In this document: piece after piece, positions 10,603-23,400 of the stretch
Numbering within the stretch: position 1 is the stretch's first letter
Layout of the letters: the number at the start of each line of letters is the position of its first letter
Assembly (NCBI RefSeq): GCF_905475395.1
Contig: NC_058337.1
Location: 64,810,368-64,874,367 of the forward strand
Direction of reading: 5' to 3'
DNA: 64,000 nt
Source of the DNA: Chrysoperla carnea
Taxonomy: Eukaryota > Arthropoda > Insecta > Neuroptera > Chrysopidae
Notes under the pieces: generated by a model
Told to the model about the DNA's origin: nothing
The model's database searches: none
Seen by the model: only the letters and a program-made list of their open reading frames with translations
Position numbers and translations under genes: made by a program

Positions 10603-13201
10603 TGAAGATCTATATATTCTCAACACTATCTATTTTAAATTTATATCAGATAAAGTTATATACGAGTAACATTCAGAAAATTAATTTTATACATGTTTTG
10701 TGTAATATTACATCCATGTTGAAATAGTTTTACATTTTATAGATTATGATAGTATTATATTATTATTAATATAACTTGTTACAACCCAAGGAAAAAAACA
10801 ATATAAAAGGAACCACAAACGATTTTAGCAGCAATTTTGTGTTTATAGTGATTAAATAAATATTATAGTGACCATAGCAATGGCACTTGCCATGAATTTT
10901 ACGGCCTCTCATGACCTACTCTTGCAGGAACCTATTATAGCAGTTTGTTATCCATACCTCAGATGCAATTTTCATAAGAGTATATCGCTTATATTTGTGA
11001 GTTAATTGACCTCAAAATTGATAAAAAGACCTGTTTTGTGTTAATTTCAATTTCGAAAAGGATCTTCGGCCTTCTATTATTGTTACAGGACGTATTAAAT
11101 AATATAGGTAGACACGGCCCGGTCCGGGGGGAGGGGGGCTAGATAATACTTCTTTCAAATTTTGCATGTCGTTAAAATTCGTTAAAGTTTCTTTGTGTGT
11201 ATTCTCAATTTATTGCGTTAATTAACTTTTTTGGACTTTATTCAAATGTTTAGGCCGTTTTCATTGTGTTCATTAACTAATTAGTGTAATTTAGTCTAGA
11301 TCGTTTTAGGCGTGTTTATATTATGATCTGATTTGTTTATGGTGTTTACTGAATTTATTTTAGTGCTTAGGTCTTATAAATCGTTTTTATTACCTTTTAG
11401 GTCGTGTTTATTCGTTGTGTGCGTAGTCATGGTAGGGATAATAAAATCGATGCCAGCGCTTTAAGTGAAAAATTTTGGAGATAAAGGAGGCTGTTATGAC
11501 TAATTTGCAATTCTTTACATGTTAATGATATAGAAACTGTCAAATTAAAATGATTGAAAAACACTAATTAATTAAACTTAATGCATTAAAAATTGTGAAA
11601 ATAAGAAATCAAATTGTACAAATATTATTTTTCAAATGTAAATTATCATAATTATTTATTTAAATTTGTGAAACAAGAATATTAAATTTTAAATGTAAGT
11701 TTTCAATGCAATCCATACAATTCTATATGCATCCATACAATTCTATAATTAAAGTAGTGTATCGTTGTCATGGAAACGAAATTCACGCACGAAGCGAATT
11801 TGTGATTATTATTGACTCTTAACGAATGAAAATGGTTAGACATTGCATCTAACTTACACTAAACTAGTAAATAATAATTTTGAATATTTTAATAATAAAA
11901 TGAATTCTATTTTGTTTCAAATACTGCAATAAATTATTATTTTATTAATACTTGTTATTTAATTTTAAAAACCTTATTTTATTTTATTAGAAAACACATA
12001 AGTACAAAAAAAATGATAAACTGAATAGAAATAATTCAAATAATACATAATTCCCACCTTTTTTTTAAATAGTTTACTGGAAGTGCCTTACTCCAGGGTA
12101 GCATTTCATGTTCAGAAGAGTTGTCTATCTATTTACGTAATAAATGTGGGTTGAATAGTTCTTTGACAACTGTCCGAAACAAACGCGAATCGATGAAAAG
12201 CCTATTGGGAATTAGTTCGCAACCAGTCGGTTTCCATTGTTCTTTGTTAAAAAAACTTTAATTAGATGGTAAAAAACTGATTCAAAGCGTAATGCAACAT
12301 TTTTTTCAATCTTAATATCAAAGGAGATGTATTGCACATACAAATGTAGACCCTAAATTTTGAATTTGAATATTTCATCGGCTTTAAACATAAGTTTTAC
12401 ATAGGCATTTCTAGCAATAATCTATAAAATTTTAATACTTATTGCGCCACCTAAACTTGTTTATTTGTACATTCAACTTGGAACGTCATTCAACTTTCTT
12501 ATACACTAGCGACACCTAGCAATATTCTTAATTACTAGACACAAATAATACTGGCGATAAATTCAAATATAAATGCCTACTCACTAAAGAAATTTAATTA
12601 TAATTTACTTTAATAATAAAAGAGTTTAACATGCATTAATATATTATGATTATCTATTATGAATAAAATTACAGCATTATTTAAGTTGCATTTATTGAAA
12701 ACGAATAACGAAAAAGTTTAAATATCATACAAACTATTGGTCTTACAGAAAAATTATTTTCATTAATTAATTAGATACTTTTACTAAAAATGCATATTTT
12801 CCGTTAATTCCTCTCTCAATTATTTTAATTATAAAATACAAAATTCAACTTTTCTTACACTTCCATTTGTAAATGCAACGTTCTGTCTATTATACACACA
12901 GATGACGTCATGACTTTTTCAACTATTCTGGACTAAAACCATATATGAAACTGGTACATTTGATTTTATCATACTGAATATTTAAAACTAAATATAGTAT
13001 TTAAAAAATATTTTATTTTAAAATTAGTGTCTCATAAAAATGATCAATGAAAGTTCTATGTGTTCTAAGTTTATAATGTTTATGTATAGCTAAGTTTAAT
13101 TAAAACGAAAAGTTATTTTATTATTTGAGGTTACATTCAAATATGTAATGTTTTTAAACAGACGTTTGTTTTCATAAATTTTAATACAGTTATTTGTGAA
13201 A
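10603..13201. other. Intergenic, upstream of ZAD gene 1
   Basis: Apart from the candidate small exon at 10880, no gene is supported. A short G-rich patch (GGCCCGGTCCGGGGGGAGG) at about 11116-11136 stands out in otherwise AT-rich DNA. The 600 bp before the gene shows no clear TATA box. Confidence 0.5.
10802..10996 (+). other. Possible promoter plus first coding exon, unrecognised
   Basis: TATAAAAG at 10802-10809 lies 78 bp before an ATG at 10880. That frame stays open for 39 codons (begins MALAMNFTASHD) and runs exactly in phase into a strong donor, GTGAGT, at 10997. TATA box, short leader, ATG and in-phase donor is the layout of a small first exon. I could not find a matching downstream exon and the peptide has no recognisable domain. 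It may be chance in AT-rich DNA. Confidence 0.2.
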
Positions 13202-14476
13202 ATGAATACAATACTTTTTCCAGTTGATTTTATTGAAAATCAAATACCACCACCAGATTTAAAACGAATATGTCGTATCTGTATGGGATGTTCCCCTGTA
13301 ATGTCAGATATTTTCATGGATATCGAAGGGCAACCATTAAACGAATTTATAATGGAATGTTTTCCAATTAGGGTAAGTAAAATTAAAATAGTTTTAATGC
13401 ATAAAAATTAATTATTACTTTCTTATAATTAGATACAACGTGGTGAAAAACTTCCCGAGTTAATATGCAGCCCATGCTTAGAGAAGCTAATGATTGTACG
13501 ACAATTTCGTATTTTATGTTTACATAGTGATCGATGTTTACGAACTGAACTAGGCAATATCTTACAAACTCAATCAAGTTATAGCGTTGTCCCCGTGTCT
13601 AATATTCAAACCGCGAATGAAACTTATATTGACTCTAGTGGCAATCAGGTAATTTTAGTTACAAGTCCTGAAAATAAGGACCAACAATTACTTGAAGAAG
13701 AAGAACAAACTTACTATATTCTCCATGAAGATGGCAATACATATAGAGCCACAACTACGGAAGTGAAAGCGGATGATAATAATTTAATATTAATCGATGA
13801 TGAAGAAGAAGAAGTTCAGGAAGAAATTGAAGAAGTTGATGATCCAAGTATTATTGAGGAAGATCATGACGGTGAAAGTGAAATTGTTCTGTCAGATGTA
13901 ATTGATCCTAATGAACATGGAAAACGAATTAAACATAGTGATCTAAATTCGAAAAGAAGAAAACGAACTTGCACAACTGAAACATCAAATAATAATAGTC
14001 CAGAATTTCAGTTTGTTGACATTAATGAAGGCGCACAAATAACCAACGATGATAATTTAATTGAAATATTAGAAGAAGAAGAAAATTCAACTGTTGATAT
14101 GAAAATGAAAATGTGTTCAAAATGTGCTTCACCATATGAAACTACATTACTCGATCATAATTTAGTTTGTTCGTCGAATTATCGTGATTGTCAATTTTGT
14201 GGTTTATCGGAATTAAACGTATTACAGTTTGATAAACATATTACTGAAATGCACATTAAAGAGTACCGTGTATGTCCCAAATGTCGACATGTATTTTTGG
14301 AGGAGAGACACTTTTTACATCACAAATGTAAACAGTTGATTGAAAGTGATTTTGATGTAAATAATTATACGTGTGCATTTTGTTTAACTTCATTTAATAA
14401 TTTACAAGCATTCACTCATCATTACTACAAAGAGCATCACAAAAAAACCAACTGTATTTGTAATAAATTTATTTAA
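13202..14476 (+). CDS. ZAD/C2H2 zinc-finger protein, 404 aa, two exons
   Basis: Exons are 13202-13372 and 13433-14476. The 60-bp intron has GTAAGT/AG ends and phase 0. The ATG at 13202 is chosen because the in-frame codon before it is GTG. The ZAD spans the intron: Cys24-x2-Cys27 (CRIC) in exon 1 and Cys69-x2-Cys72 (CSPC) in exon 2, the four ligands that make ZAD a protein-protein (usually dimerising) module. A long acidic linker follows, with runs of Asp/Glu around residues 120-160, and a basic KRRKR nuclear-import-like patch. The C-terminus has a canonical finger (CQFC...H-x4-H), a last canonical finger with Cys371, Cys374, His387 and His392, and two degenerate ones (CSKC...H-x3-C and CPKC...HKC). 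It is probably a nuclear sequence-specific DNA-binding regulator; the target is unknown. With few fingers it is a short member of the family, and a further 3' exon cannot be excluded. Confidence 0.88.
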
Positions 14477-17231
14477 TTCAAATTATAGATTATATATTTT
14501 TTATGTTGACATTACGGTTGTTTAAGACTTTTTTTATTATGTGTTCAAAGCAATTGTCAAGTCACACACAGTTACTTGCAGTGATATTTGTATCGGCAAG
14601 GGTTTCGTGTAACATACATTAAAACGCGAGAAAAATATTAGAGTAATATAGTAGCGTGCTCTAGTTTTGGCCATGTGTACGACTAGAAAATGAAATTACT
14701 TGAAATTCTTTAAAATTTCCTTTCAAAACCTAAAAATGGAATAATCCTAAAAAACCTAATAAGGAAATCTAAAATTGGAAACTGGCATTTCTCAAAATGC
14801 ACACATGTTTTTCTTTTTATTTCTTCACTTAATGTCGGGAGTTGTCGTCAATAAGTGGTCGTTATTGCAAAATAATAAATAAAAAGTATAATGAACTTTC
14901 ACAAATTAACGCTCGATACAATTAATAATTTACTAAAATTGGAAACTGGTATATTCCTAAAATGCACACATGTTTTTCTTTTTATTTCTTCACTTAATGC
15001 CGGGGGTTGTCGTCAAATGTAAAACTAAAACCTTCAAGAATTCTAGATCAAGAATTTTTTTTAAAGTTGTTTTTCAGATTTGCAAGGAACTATTTTAGTC
15101 ATGCATTCTTTGACACAAAGTAAACAAAAAAAATCGTATAAACATGTGTCCAAAAATCATTTAATTGTCAGATATTGGAGAAAAAAATATTTAACGATGC
15201 AGTATTCAAAAAATTTTTTTAACGTGGTCGATGTATTGTTGAGTGCTGCATTCAGTTTTAGCCTGCCACTTGCTGTAAGACAATATTTCTATGACTTAAA
15301 ACCTTTTGGAACAGCCACCGCATCATGCATATGTACTACTAACCTCCCCTTATGTTAAAAGCATAACTGTTAGTCTGTAAAATTGAAAAATATGAGGTGT
15401 CTCCTATGCATATAAAATATTCGCGTGGTTTTTAACAAACATGAAGAAGGATTCGACAATAGAGTGACACTGATCATGCGTGAAAAAAAGAGTCGCAGGC
15501 ACGAGTCTATTTATAATCGAAACTGTAATATTAAATTTTTTTTATTCTTAAAATCATCCGGGCTGTTGGTAAACGCTACTATTTCTTTTATAATATATTT
15601 ATAAGTGTTCCATAAGCAAAAATGCATGTAATAATTTATTATTCGTACCAAAAATCCATGATCAAGATCTAAAAATCACATAGGAATTCTCGGGACACTC
15701 TTTAGATTGATTTATGTGATCTATAAAAAAATTCCAGACTATGATATTACTGTTAGTATCGCATCGCCAACAGTACACACTGAAACAAGTATCACCGTAT
15801 GTAACTGTGGTAGACCTTTTCATTTCAATTACGATCTATTATTGTTTCGGACAGACAGTAATAATTTGGGCAAAGATACAAGATATTTGTTATTCATTTT
15901 ATCACATTATTTTTTGACATACTGCACGAAACAAAATGTTGTGTGTGGCACAGTGATTACACTGTGCGGTTGGAAAGGGTATAAACAAACAAAAATGCAT
16001 ATAACATGTAACCTATTTTGTACCATTAACTTCTCAGTTCATAAAGATATGTTTTCATTGACACTCAATTTGGACGTCACATGTTACTTGAATCACTATA
16101 TAGTTTTACCGTCCCCGTTAATGTTTTCTCGATAATGTTTTCACCTTACTTACGGTTTCATAATTAAATCAGTAGAGATCAGGTCAGTATTCTACTATCG
16201 CGAATACATCACATCTAAATATTGAGAACTTTTCCGCTAAAAATTATACTATTTATCACTTTTTTGTTGAATACAATCAAGTCTGGAAGAAGGAATCTGA
16301 GGATCCTAAAAAGTTTTTAAGGAAATGGTGAAAATTGAAGAAATGTGTGGTTTTGGTTATTGTTTATATCAAAATTCTAATTGAATTTTATGCCCCCAAT
16401 TATTTTCCAAAAAATTTTGAATGGCAATTTTTTCCTGTCAGAATTAAATGAAAATAACCATGCCTACGTCAAAATTATCACAGAATATGTTCATACGGCA
16501 TCTTAATACCGGTAATTATTAAATGAGTTCTATAATTCTTGCTTAGAGGATTCCAGCGTTTTTTATAAAAAATAATTTTGTTTTCTACATTTCATGATTA
16601 ATCATTTGAAGTTCTTATCCATCCGATTTATTCTTAGAGGACATAAGCCTATTCTTATTATTGAATGAATTTTTTCAATTATTTTAAAATTATTCATATT
16701 AAAATATAAAATTATTAATAATTTACAGTACAACAAAATTAAATTAAATATCATGGTAAAAAAGAAAAAATTAATGCATCTTTGAAATATTCCTTACTTG
16801 TTTATTTAGTTTATTATGTTGTAAAAAAAGCCGACCTCTCAGGGGCGTACTTAACCTCCATTTTTGAGGAGTAGTTGAGGGTCTTAATCAATTTTTTACC
16901 AATTACAAAGAATATGTAATAAATAAAAAAAATTCAAACAAAGTTCTAGCTAAAGTAACTGTGCACATTTTCGTTTCGGTTTTGACTTTCTAACCTCCAA
17001 ATTCACCGAAATATAAAAATTTTAATATTTTTACTCATTCAATCAATTGAAAAAGTACCCATCTAGTAAATCGTTAGAGACAAAACAAAAGTTCATATTT
17101 AAAAGTTATTTCTTATAAAAAGATAAACAATTTTTGTTTGAATTATTTTTTTCTAAACATCCCTTTTTACTCGTGAGGGCGGCTCCAAATTACTTTCAAA
17201 AATTTCGAAAGTATTTTCTGGAATATATATA
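14477..17231. other. Intergenic, no supported gene
   Basis: It contains the duplicated 84-bp segment listed separately. Frames of 92 and 142 codons at 15080 and 15707 start from TTG, lack motifs and have AT-driven composition, so I do not call them. Around 17040-17180 lies the tail of the dispersed repeat best seen at 21893-22325, in reverse orientation (phrase CTCGTGAGGGCG). Confidence 0.5.
14769..15016 (+). repeat. Direct repeat, 84 bp, two copies 164 bp apart
   Basis: Bases 14769-14852 and 14933-15016 are nearly identical. Both begin CTAAAATTGGAAACTGG, pass through AAAATGCACACATG and end GTTGTCGTCAA, with only a few substitutions. The spacing suggests a local tandem duplication of about 164 bp whose intervening 80 bp is present once. 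It lies 300 bp beyond the ZAD gene stop and holds no frame. Confidence 0.8.
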
Positions 17232-17553
17232 CAGTAGAATCTCGATAACTTAAACCTCGGTAACATAAAAACCTCTGTTACTTCAAAAAATACTATGTTG
17301 ACTTCCCATCAGAGCCCAAAACCTCTATAACTTAAAATACGCAACCTCTATAACTTAAATAAATAATCTCTGTATAGGCCCTCAGTAACTACATAGAAAC
17401 ATGTACATACCTCTATATTAACTAGGGTACATAGAAACATGTACATACCTCTATATTAACCTTTACCTAACATAGACACTTGATAACTTAAAACCTCTAT
17501 AACTTAAAATATTTTGTGTTTCCCTTGGACTTTAACTTATCGAGATTCTACTG
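17232..17553. mobile_element. TA-flanked MITE with pogo/Tigger-like ends, 322 bp
   Basis: The left end CAGTAGAATCTCGATAACTT and right end TTATCGAGATTCTACTG are inverted repeats flanked by TA on both sides (17230-17231, 17554-17555), as in Tc1-mariner/pogo-type elements. The interior is built of repeated ACCTCTATAACTTAAA-like modules and a 38-bp direct duplication (ACATAGAAACATGTACATAC..., about 17383-17457). It has no transposase. The element at 56382-56778 has the same modular style. Confidence 0.78.
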
Positions 17554-20472
17554 TATCAGTTAATTTTCAAGCTATTTAGTTGAAACCAAAACGAAAATGT
17601 GCACAAATACTTAAACTAGAACTTTTATTTGTACCTTTTTTTTTTATTTAATGCATAGTTTGTAATTTGTAAGAAAATGATTCAAATCCCCAACGACCCC
17701 CAAAAAATAGGGGTTAGATTCGCCTCTAAAGATCGATTTTTTTTACGAAGTTTTTACAACCTAATAAATAACTGTGGAAAATTTCAAAGATGCATTAATA
17801 TTTTCCTTTTTAGATATTTAGTTTAATTGTACTTTTATTTATCCTTGTTTTTGCAAAAATCATCATATTTAATCTGAATCTTCATGTTATTAATAATATA
17901 AATATTAATTTCGTTTTGAATTTACTTGTAATTATCAGATAATTGTACGGTTAAAATTTTTAACTACGTCTTAAAATTAATTTGTTATTGAACAGAAATA
18001 CGTTAAATAAAAAAGTGAATATTTTGTAGATATGATATCGTTTGTTTTTAATAGGTTTATCCATTAGAATATAAAATAAGCCTCAAATTTTTTGAGAATA
18101 ATTATAAATTATTAAAATATATGTACACAATGTATTTGCGTAATTTTAATTAGATTATTTGAAGTATGCATGTGCCTAAGTTGTTATAACGTTGTCATTT
18201 AGACTATGTGTATAATATTAAAGTATCGTTTTTCCAAGATTGCTTAAAATCAGGTCGGAAAATTGCACCTATTTTATAAAATTCATTGCGAATTTTATTT
18301 AAAATAAATTGTATTTTAAGTCGGACATTTATTTCAATTAATTCAATCCATTCAACAAAAATTATATGATTTCAAATGAGTGCCGGACGAGAGTAATAAA
18401 ATTCCGCTCGGTTTTATTTTATAGGGTAAGGCTGAATGAATATAAAATATATGTAACGGTGGCTAGTAAATTCCTTGGGGTGTGAGTGGCGTCCATTTCG
18501 GAAAAAAACATATGATGTTACCTTAGCCAAGTGCACGTGTGACTATCCGTTGTTCTCCTAAATGTGATAGTACATTATATATTTTTTCTATGATCTATCA
18601 GTCATATATTTCCGAAATAGTCACCATTGTATGGGAAATTAACTCACAAAAAATAGAGCAAAGGTTAACAATATTTAGTAGGTTATGGTCCCCACAATAA
18701 GTTGCATCTGGCCAGTAGAGCAAGGGGGGGGGGGTCACGTTCAAAGAAAAGATTTCTTTGGCACTTTTAAAAAGGAAACCGTCACCGAAAAAGTAAGAAT
18801 TTTGTCATGAAAATCGGTATATGGGTATAAAAAAATATTCTAAGCGAACTTTTTTCGATATCTCTAACCATCTCTGACGCTAGAAAATATTAAGAATCGA
18901 CCCTTTTGGCAATTTGTAGTAGGCTGAGTTTAAAGTTCAGATTTCGATTAAGTATCTTAAGAAATGTGACCCATCACTCTGTATGATTGTACAAAATTTC
19001 GATTCCTAAAAATAATAACGAAAATATGAGGGTGATTCCTATAAATAACGAAAATACTACCGTGGTACGAAAACGAAAAATTAAATTGGTTTCACGTGTC
19101 ATATGATATTTGGTTAATAAAATATCATATATGTATTTATTCTTAATTTACAATCGGTTTGAAAATTTAAAATACAGTTTTTTAGTTCTCAATTCTGTCG
19201 GCAGAATTTTTTTTCGGATCTGGGCATGTTAATAATGTCTAATGTACTATAAATTTAGAGTTTCCTTTCAACCCTTGAGCTATCTTTTATCAGATGCTTC
19301 ACATTCTCTACTGTATCGCACATGACAAATACTTTCACACCATTTATTTTCTTAATATTCTACTTGAAACCATACATTCAAAAACTCGCCATCACATTTC
19401 TTACTCCTCTCAGTTGTACCTAGCTCCTTATTCGTAATGATCTAGCACTGAGAAGGAATATAGCCTCTTCTTTATTCTGACATCCGTCTACTATCAGCCT
19501 TAGTAAGCTCACTAGCTGCGTCTAACTGGAGTGAACGGTGAGTATTATATTTAATTTTCAATATAGAAGCTATGCGTTATTTTAACCCAGCCAAAATAAT
19601 GTATGAGGTCGATCTTCATCCATCTGATAACCAGATGAGACATGTTATACCATGTATATATGTAATATATATCAAGGTATACTAAGTTTAGTCCCAAGTT
19701 TGTAACGCTTAAAAATATTGATGCTACGCACAAAAATTGGGTACAGGTGTTCATAAAATTACCTAATTAATCCATTTGGTATACCATCAATTTTTCCAAA
19801 ATAGTTTAATAAATATTGTAAGTTTAATTTTTTGAAATAAATTATTTACTATCCTATAATAAAGACCAAATGTAATAAATTTACTTTTGGAATCACAAAA
19901 GCTTAATACGAAGTTTTAAAGCACGATGCAGTTTTAAAATTAAAACCGTTATTTAACGATGCATTAAACCATAAACGTAAAATAAAAAACAGTTATTTTA
20001 TAGTAAAAACTAATTTTAAAAATGGTTTGTGTAAGATACTGCCATCTGTAAAGAGTTGTAGAGTGCAAATGAAACTATTGAAAGTAGTAATGTACTATAA
20101 ATATAAAAATTGCATTATTATGTTGCGAAATGTGACAACTGTATTGGTGTAAATATACCATATTTATTTTTTTCTGTATTTTATTTTTATTTCTTTACAA
20201 TTTTGTGATAAAACTTTTCCAATAATTAAAAAATACATATTTAAATAAATTTTGAATATATTTTTCATCAAATATTCTTTAATTTTTGATAAATATGTAT
20301 AACCTACTTTCAAATTTTTTTAAAAAAACGGCAGCCTAATTTATATATTGTAAATAAAATAAAATGATTAATATAAGAAGAATGTATCTAAAATAACTCG
20401 TATATTAAAATTATTTTTAATTTATTTAAGTTCAAGTTATTATTTACCTTCAAAACAGTAAATAGTGCAATA
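17554..20472. other. Intergenic, upstream of the BTB gene
   Basis: No gene is supported. A run of ten G is seen at about 18724-18733. A reverse copy of the dispersed repeat described at 21893-22325 occupies about 19610-19790. The 200 bp before the BTB gene ATG contain a CAAAACAG|TAAATAG acceptor-like site at 20452-20459, so the ATG exon may be preceded by an untranslated exon. Confidence 0.45.
19610..19790 (-). repeat. Dispersed repeat family A, partial copy
   Basis: In reverse orientation it matches the 3' half of the element at 21893-22325: the phrases AAGCGTTACAAACTTGGGAC, TTATGAACACCT and CATGGTATAA occur in the same order. It lacks the (GGAC)n run. It overlaps a 67-codon minus frame, which is therefore not a gene. 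Unlike the 22-kb copy it is followed by a CATCTGATAACCAGATGAGACA block, which recurs at 43058-43083. Confidence 0.7.
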
Positions 20473-23400
20473 ATGGAAAATAATGGAGAGTTATATTGTT
20501 TAAAATGGAATCAATTCCAAATAAATATATTCTCAGCTTTAGAAAATTTACATTTAACTGAAGATTTTGCGGATGTAACATTATATTGTGATGGTACTTC
20601 ACATAAAGCCCATAAAGTTATTTTATCAGCTTGTAGCCCTTACTTTAAATCTGTTTTTATGGTATGTATTTGGATCATTATATATGATATTTATGTAAAG
20701 ATTTATTTATTTTTAATTTTTGGCTAATTAGGAACATCCGTTATGCTCACATCCAGTAATTATCCTTAAAGGTGTGTCTTATGAGGATTTAGTTTCATTG
20801 TTAACGTTTATGTATCAAGGCGAAGTTAATATACAAAGAGAACGTCTTCCAGAGTTTATGCGTACAGCAAAACTACTTCAAATACGTGGCCTTGCTAATT
20901 GTTATGAAATAAATCCTGTTTTTCAAACGTCATCCAGTGTAAGTTCATACTATTATTTTATTTTGAATGTACTTATTAACATAGATTTGATTATACAGCA
21001 ACAGAAACGCCAATTACAAGAAGATTCAAATACTGATAGTGATTCGTCAACCCATGGCAAGAAAAAAATACGTATTCGTCGAAAATCTGCTACTAAATCA
21101 AGCAATGAAAATGTTTCAGAAATAACAGACTTAAAGAGTACATCAAATGTTGTTACAGATCATGTTGACTCTGAACTTACGTCAGTGCAGAGCAATCCAA
21201 AAAATGATGAGAATAGTAAATTTGATACGAGTAGTACTCACGAAAGTGCATACAGTGACGTTTCTGGTATTAAAATTAAGCAAGAATTTTCTGATAACGA
21301 ACATTTTGAAACTCAAAGTATGTCTTCAGAGTACGATAATGAAGGCAGTATTTTACAACGCTCTCTAATAGGTAGTATGTTTTAAATATAGTTTCACTTG
21401 GTTAAGTTGAGATTGCTTTTTAAAAGAATATTAGTTTTTATATCTGATGATATCAAATGAAATGTTGGCAGGTTTTTGTTTGAAATATATTTGTATAAAC
21501 TCTACAGATTTATCACAATATCAGCTCAAAATAGATGAGTGTACGTTAGGTAATATCCGTATATTAGTAATCAATTAAATTCATGAAATTTAAATTTGGT
21601 TCAAATATTTTTCTTCCTTAACTTGAATGACTGGACATTTCAACTAAACCATTATTTTAGTAATTAATATCTTTTTAATCACTTAAAATTAATTAATAAC
21701 AAGTGAAAACAAACAATTGACTGAGTTAATTGTTGAAATACCAAGCATAGTCAGTGTTGTTTTCTTTATCACATTACACATACAAACATGTGACACATAC
21801 ATAACTAATAAAGTATAGTACATATGTAAATGACTTTATAGGTTTCTGCATTACCGACCGACATTTAGTGTATAGTTTGTACACATATTATAAAATTTCC
21901 GCCTAATTGGCGCCCTCACGGGTAAACAGTGATGTTTACTAAAAAATGTTTCAAACAAAAGTTGTTTAATTTTTGATAAGGAACATTTTTTACATTTAAA
22001 CTTTTGTTCTATCTCTAACGGTTTATAAGATGGGTCCTACGGACCCAAGACCCAATTGACCTATGATGCTCATTTACGTCCTGAGTACGCTGTAAAAATT
22101 TCAGCTCGATATCTTTTTTCGTTTTTGAGTTATCGTGTCCACAGACGGACGGACGGACGGACGGACAACCGGAAATGGACTAATTAGGTGATTCTATGAA
22201 CACCTATGACAAAATTTTTTTCCTAGCATCATTATTTTTAAGCGTTACAAACTTGGGACTAAACTTAATATACTATGTATATTTCATATATGCATGGTAT
22301 AAAAGTGCAAATTCAGTGAGGGCATTTAAAAATTTCTAAAAAGGAAATTCAAATTTTGATACGGACGTGACATCATAGTACGGGCTTGTCAAATTTGTTG
22401 ACATACTGTATGATATTAATTACTTACATTTTATATGGTATTTCATTAAATTATACTATTCTACGGCTTTTTATTAGAAAACTTAATAATAACGAGTGTA
22501 AATTCTATGTTGTAAATTCATTTTTTTAAAGTGTAAATTATACATTGAACTGTCACCAATTGACAGATCACGTACTTATACGTCATAAACAGAGGCCCCA
22601 AAAAACTGCGTTTAAATATCTCAAAATTATAATGTATTTTTAATATTTTACACTTAAATACAGCATTTTTAAGCAGTATTTATATTTTTTACTTTGTTAT
22701 AACGGTGTAAACAATGAATTAAAAATATAAAAAAACACATGAATATTCCCTATTGTAAACAAATTTTAGAGGAGATTCTTTGCACTAAAATAAAAAAAAA
22801 AAAAACTCCATTTAACTTTGGTTTAAAATCTTCATTTTAAGTAATGTATTTAAAAAAAAATTACTTTGTTTTGATTCTGGATTCCTTTTACAGGAATAAG
22901 ATAAAGTTCTTATGAACATGTACCCAAAGTCGTTTCGGATTTGTCAGCCAATGTCTTGAAAATGATAAGATTTAAACCTAATGACCCTAAGAACTTTTAT
23001 TTTTATGAAAAGATACCTACATAAATATAAAAAAATATTTACTAAAATATCGTTTTTATTATTTTTGGTTGAAACTATATCATTGTATGTCTTGAAAACG
23101 AAAAGTCTTTGACCATATCACAGTGGAGTATTCATACCAAATTTCCGGGCAAAAGTCAGAAAATTCAACTCTTTTGTTTTGCATTGAAAGTTGTTTTTTA
23201 GTGTAGTTAGATAACCACTCCATCACAAACAGGTCATTTTAGTTACCATAACCTCGCCTCCGCCTGTTTTGTAAGTCGCAAAATATCTGCTCTTACGGAT
23301 GCATGTTATTATTGTTGTTGCTCTCGATTTATCGTGTCATTCAATTTACGTTTACTGTGTTTGTTAATGCAATTAAGCAAGAATTTTTTTTATATTGAAG

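Noticed and set aside
15707-16135. 142-codon plus-strand frame with several Cys residues
   Set aside because: It starts from TTG with no splice support or domain, and the Cys residues do not follow a finger or other known spacing.
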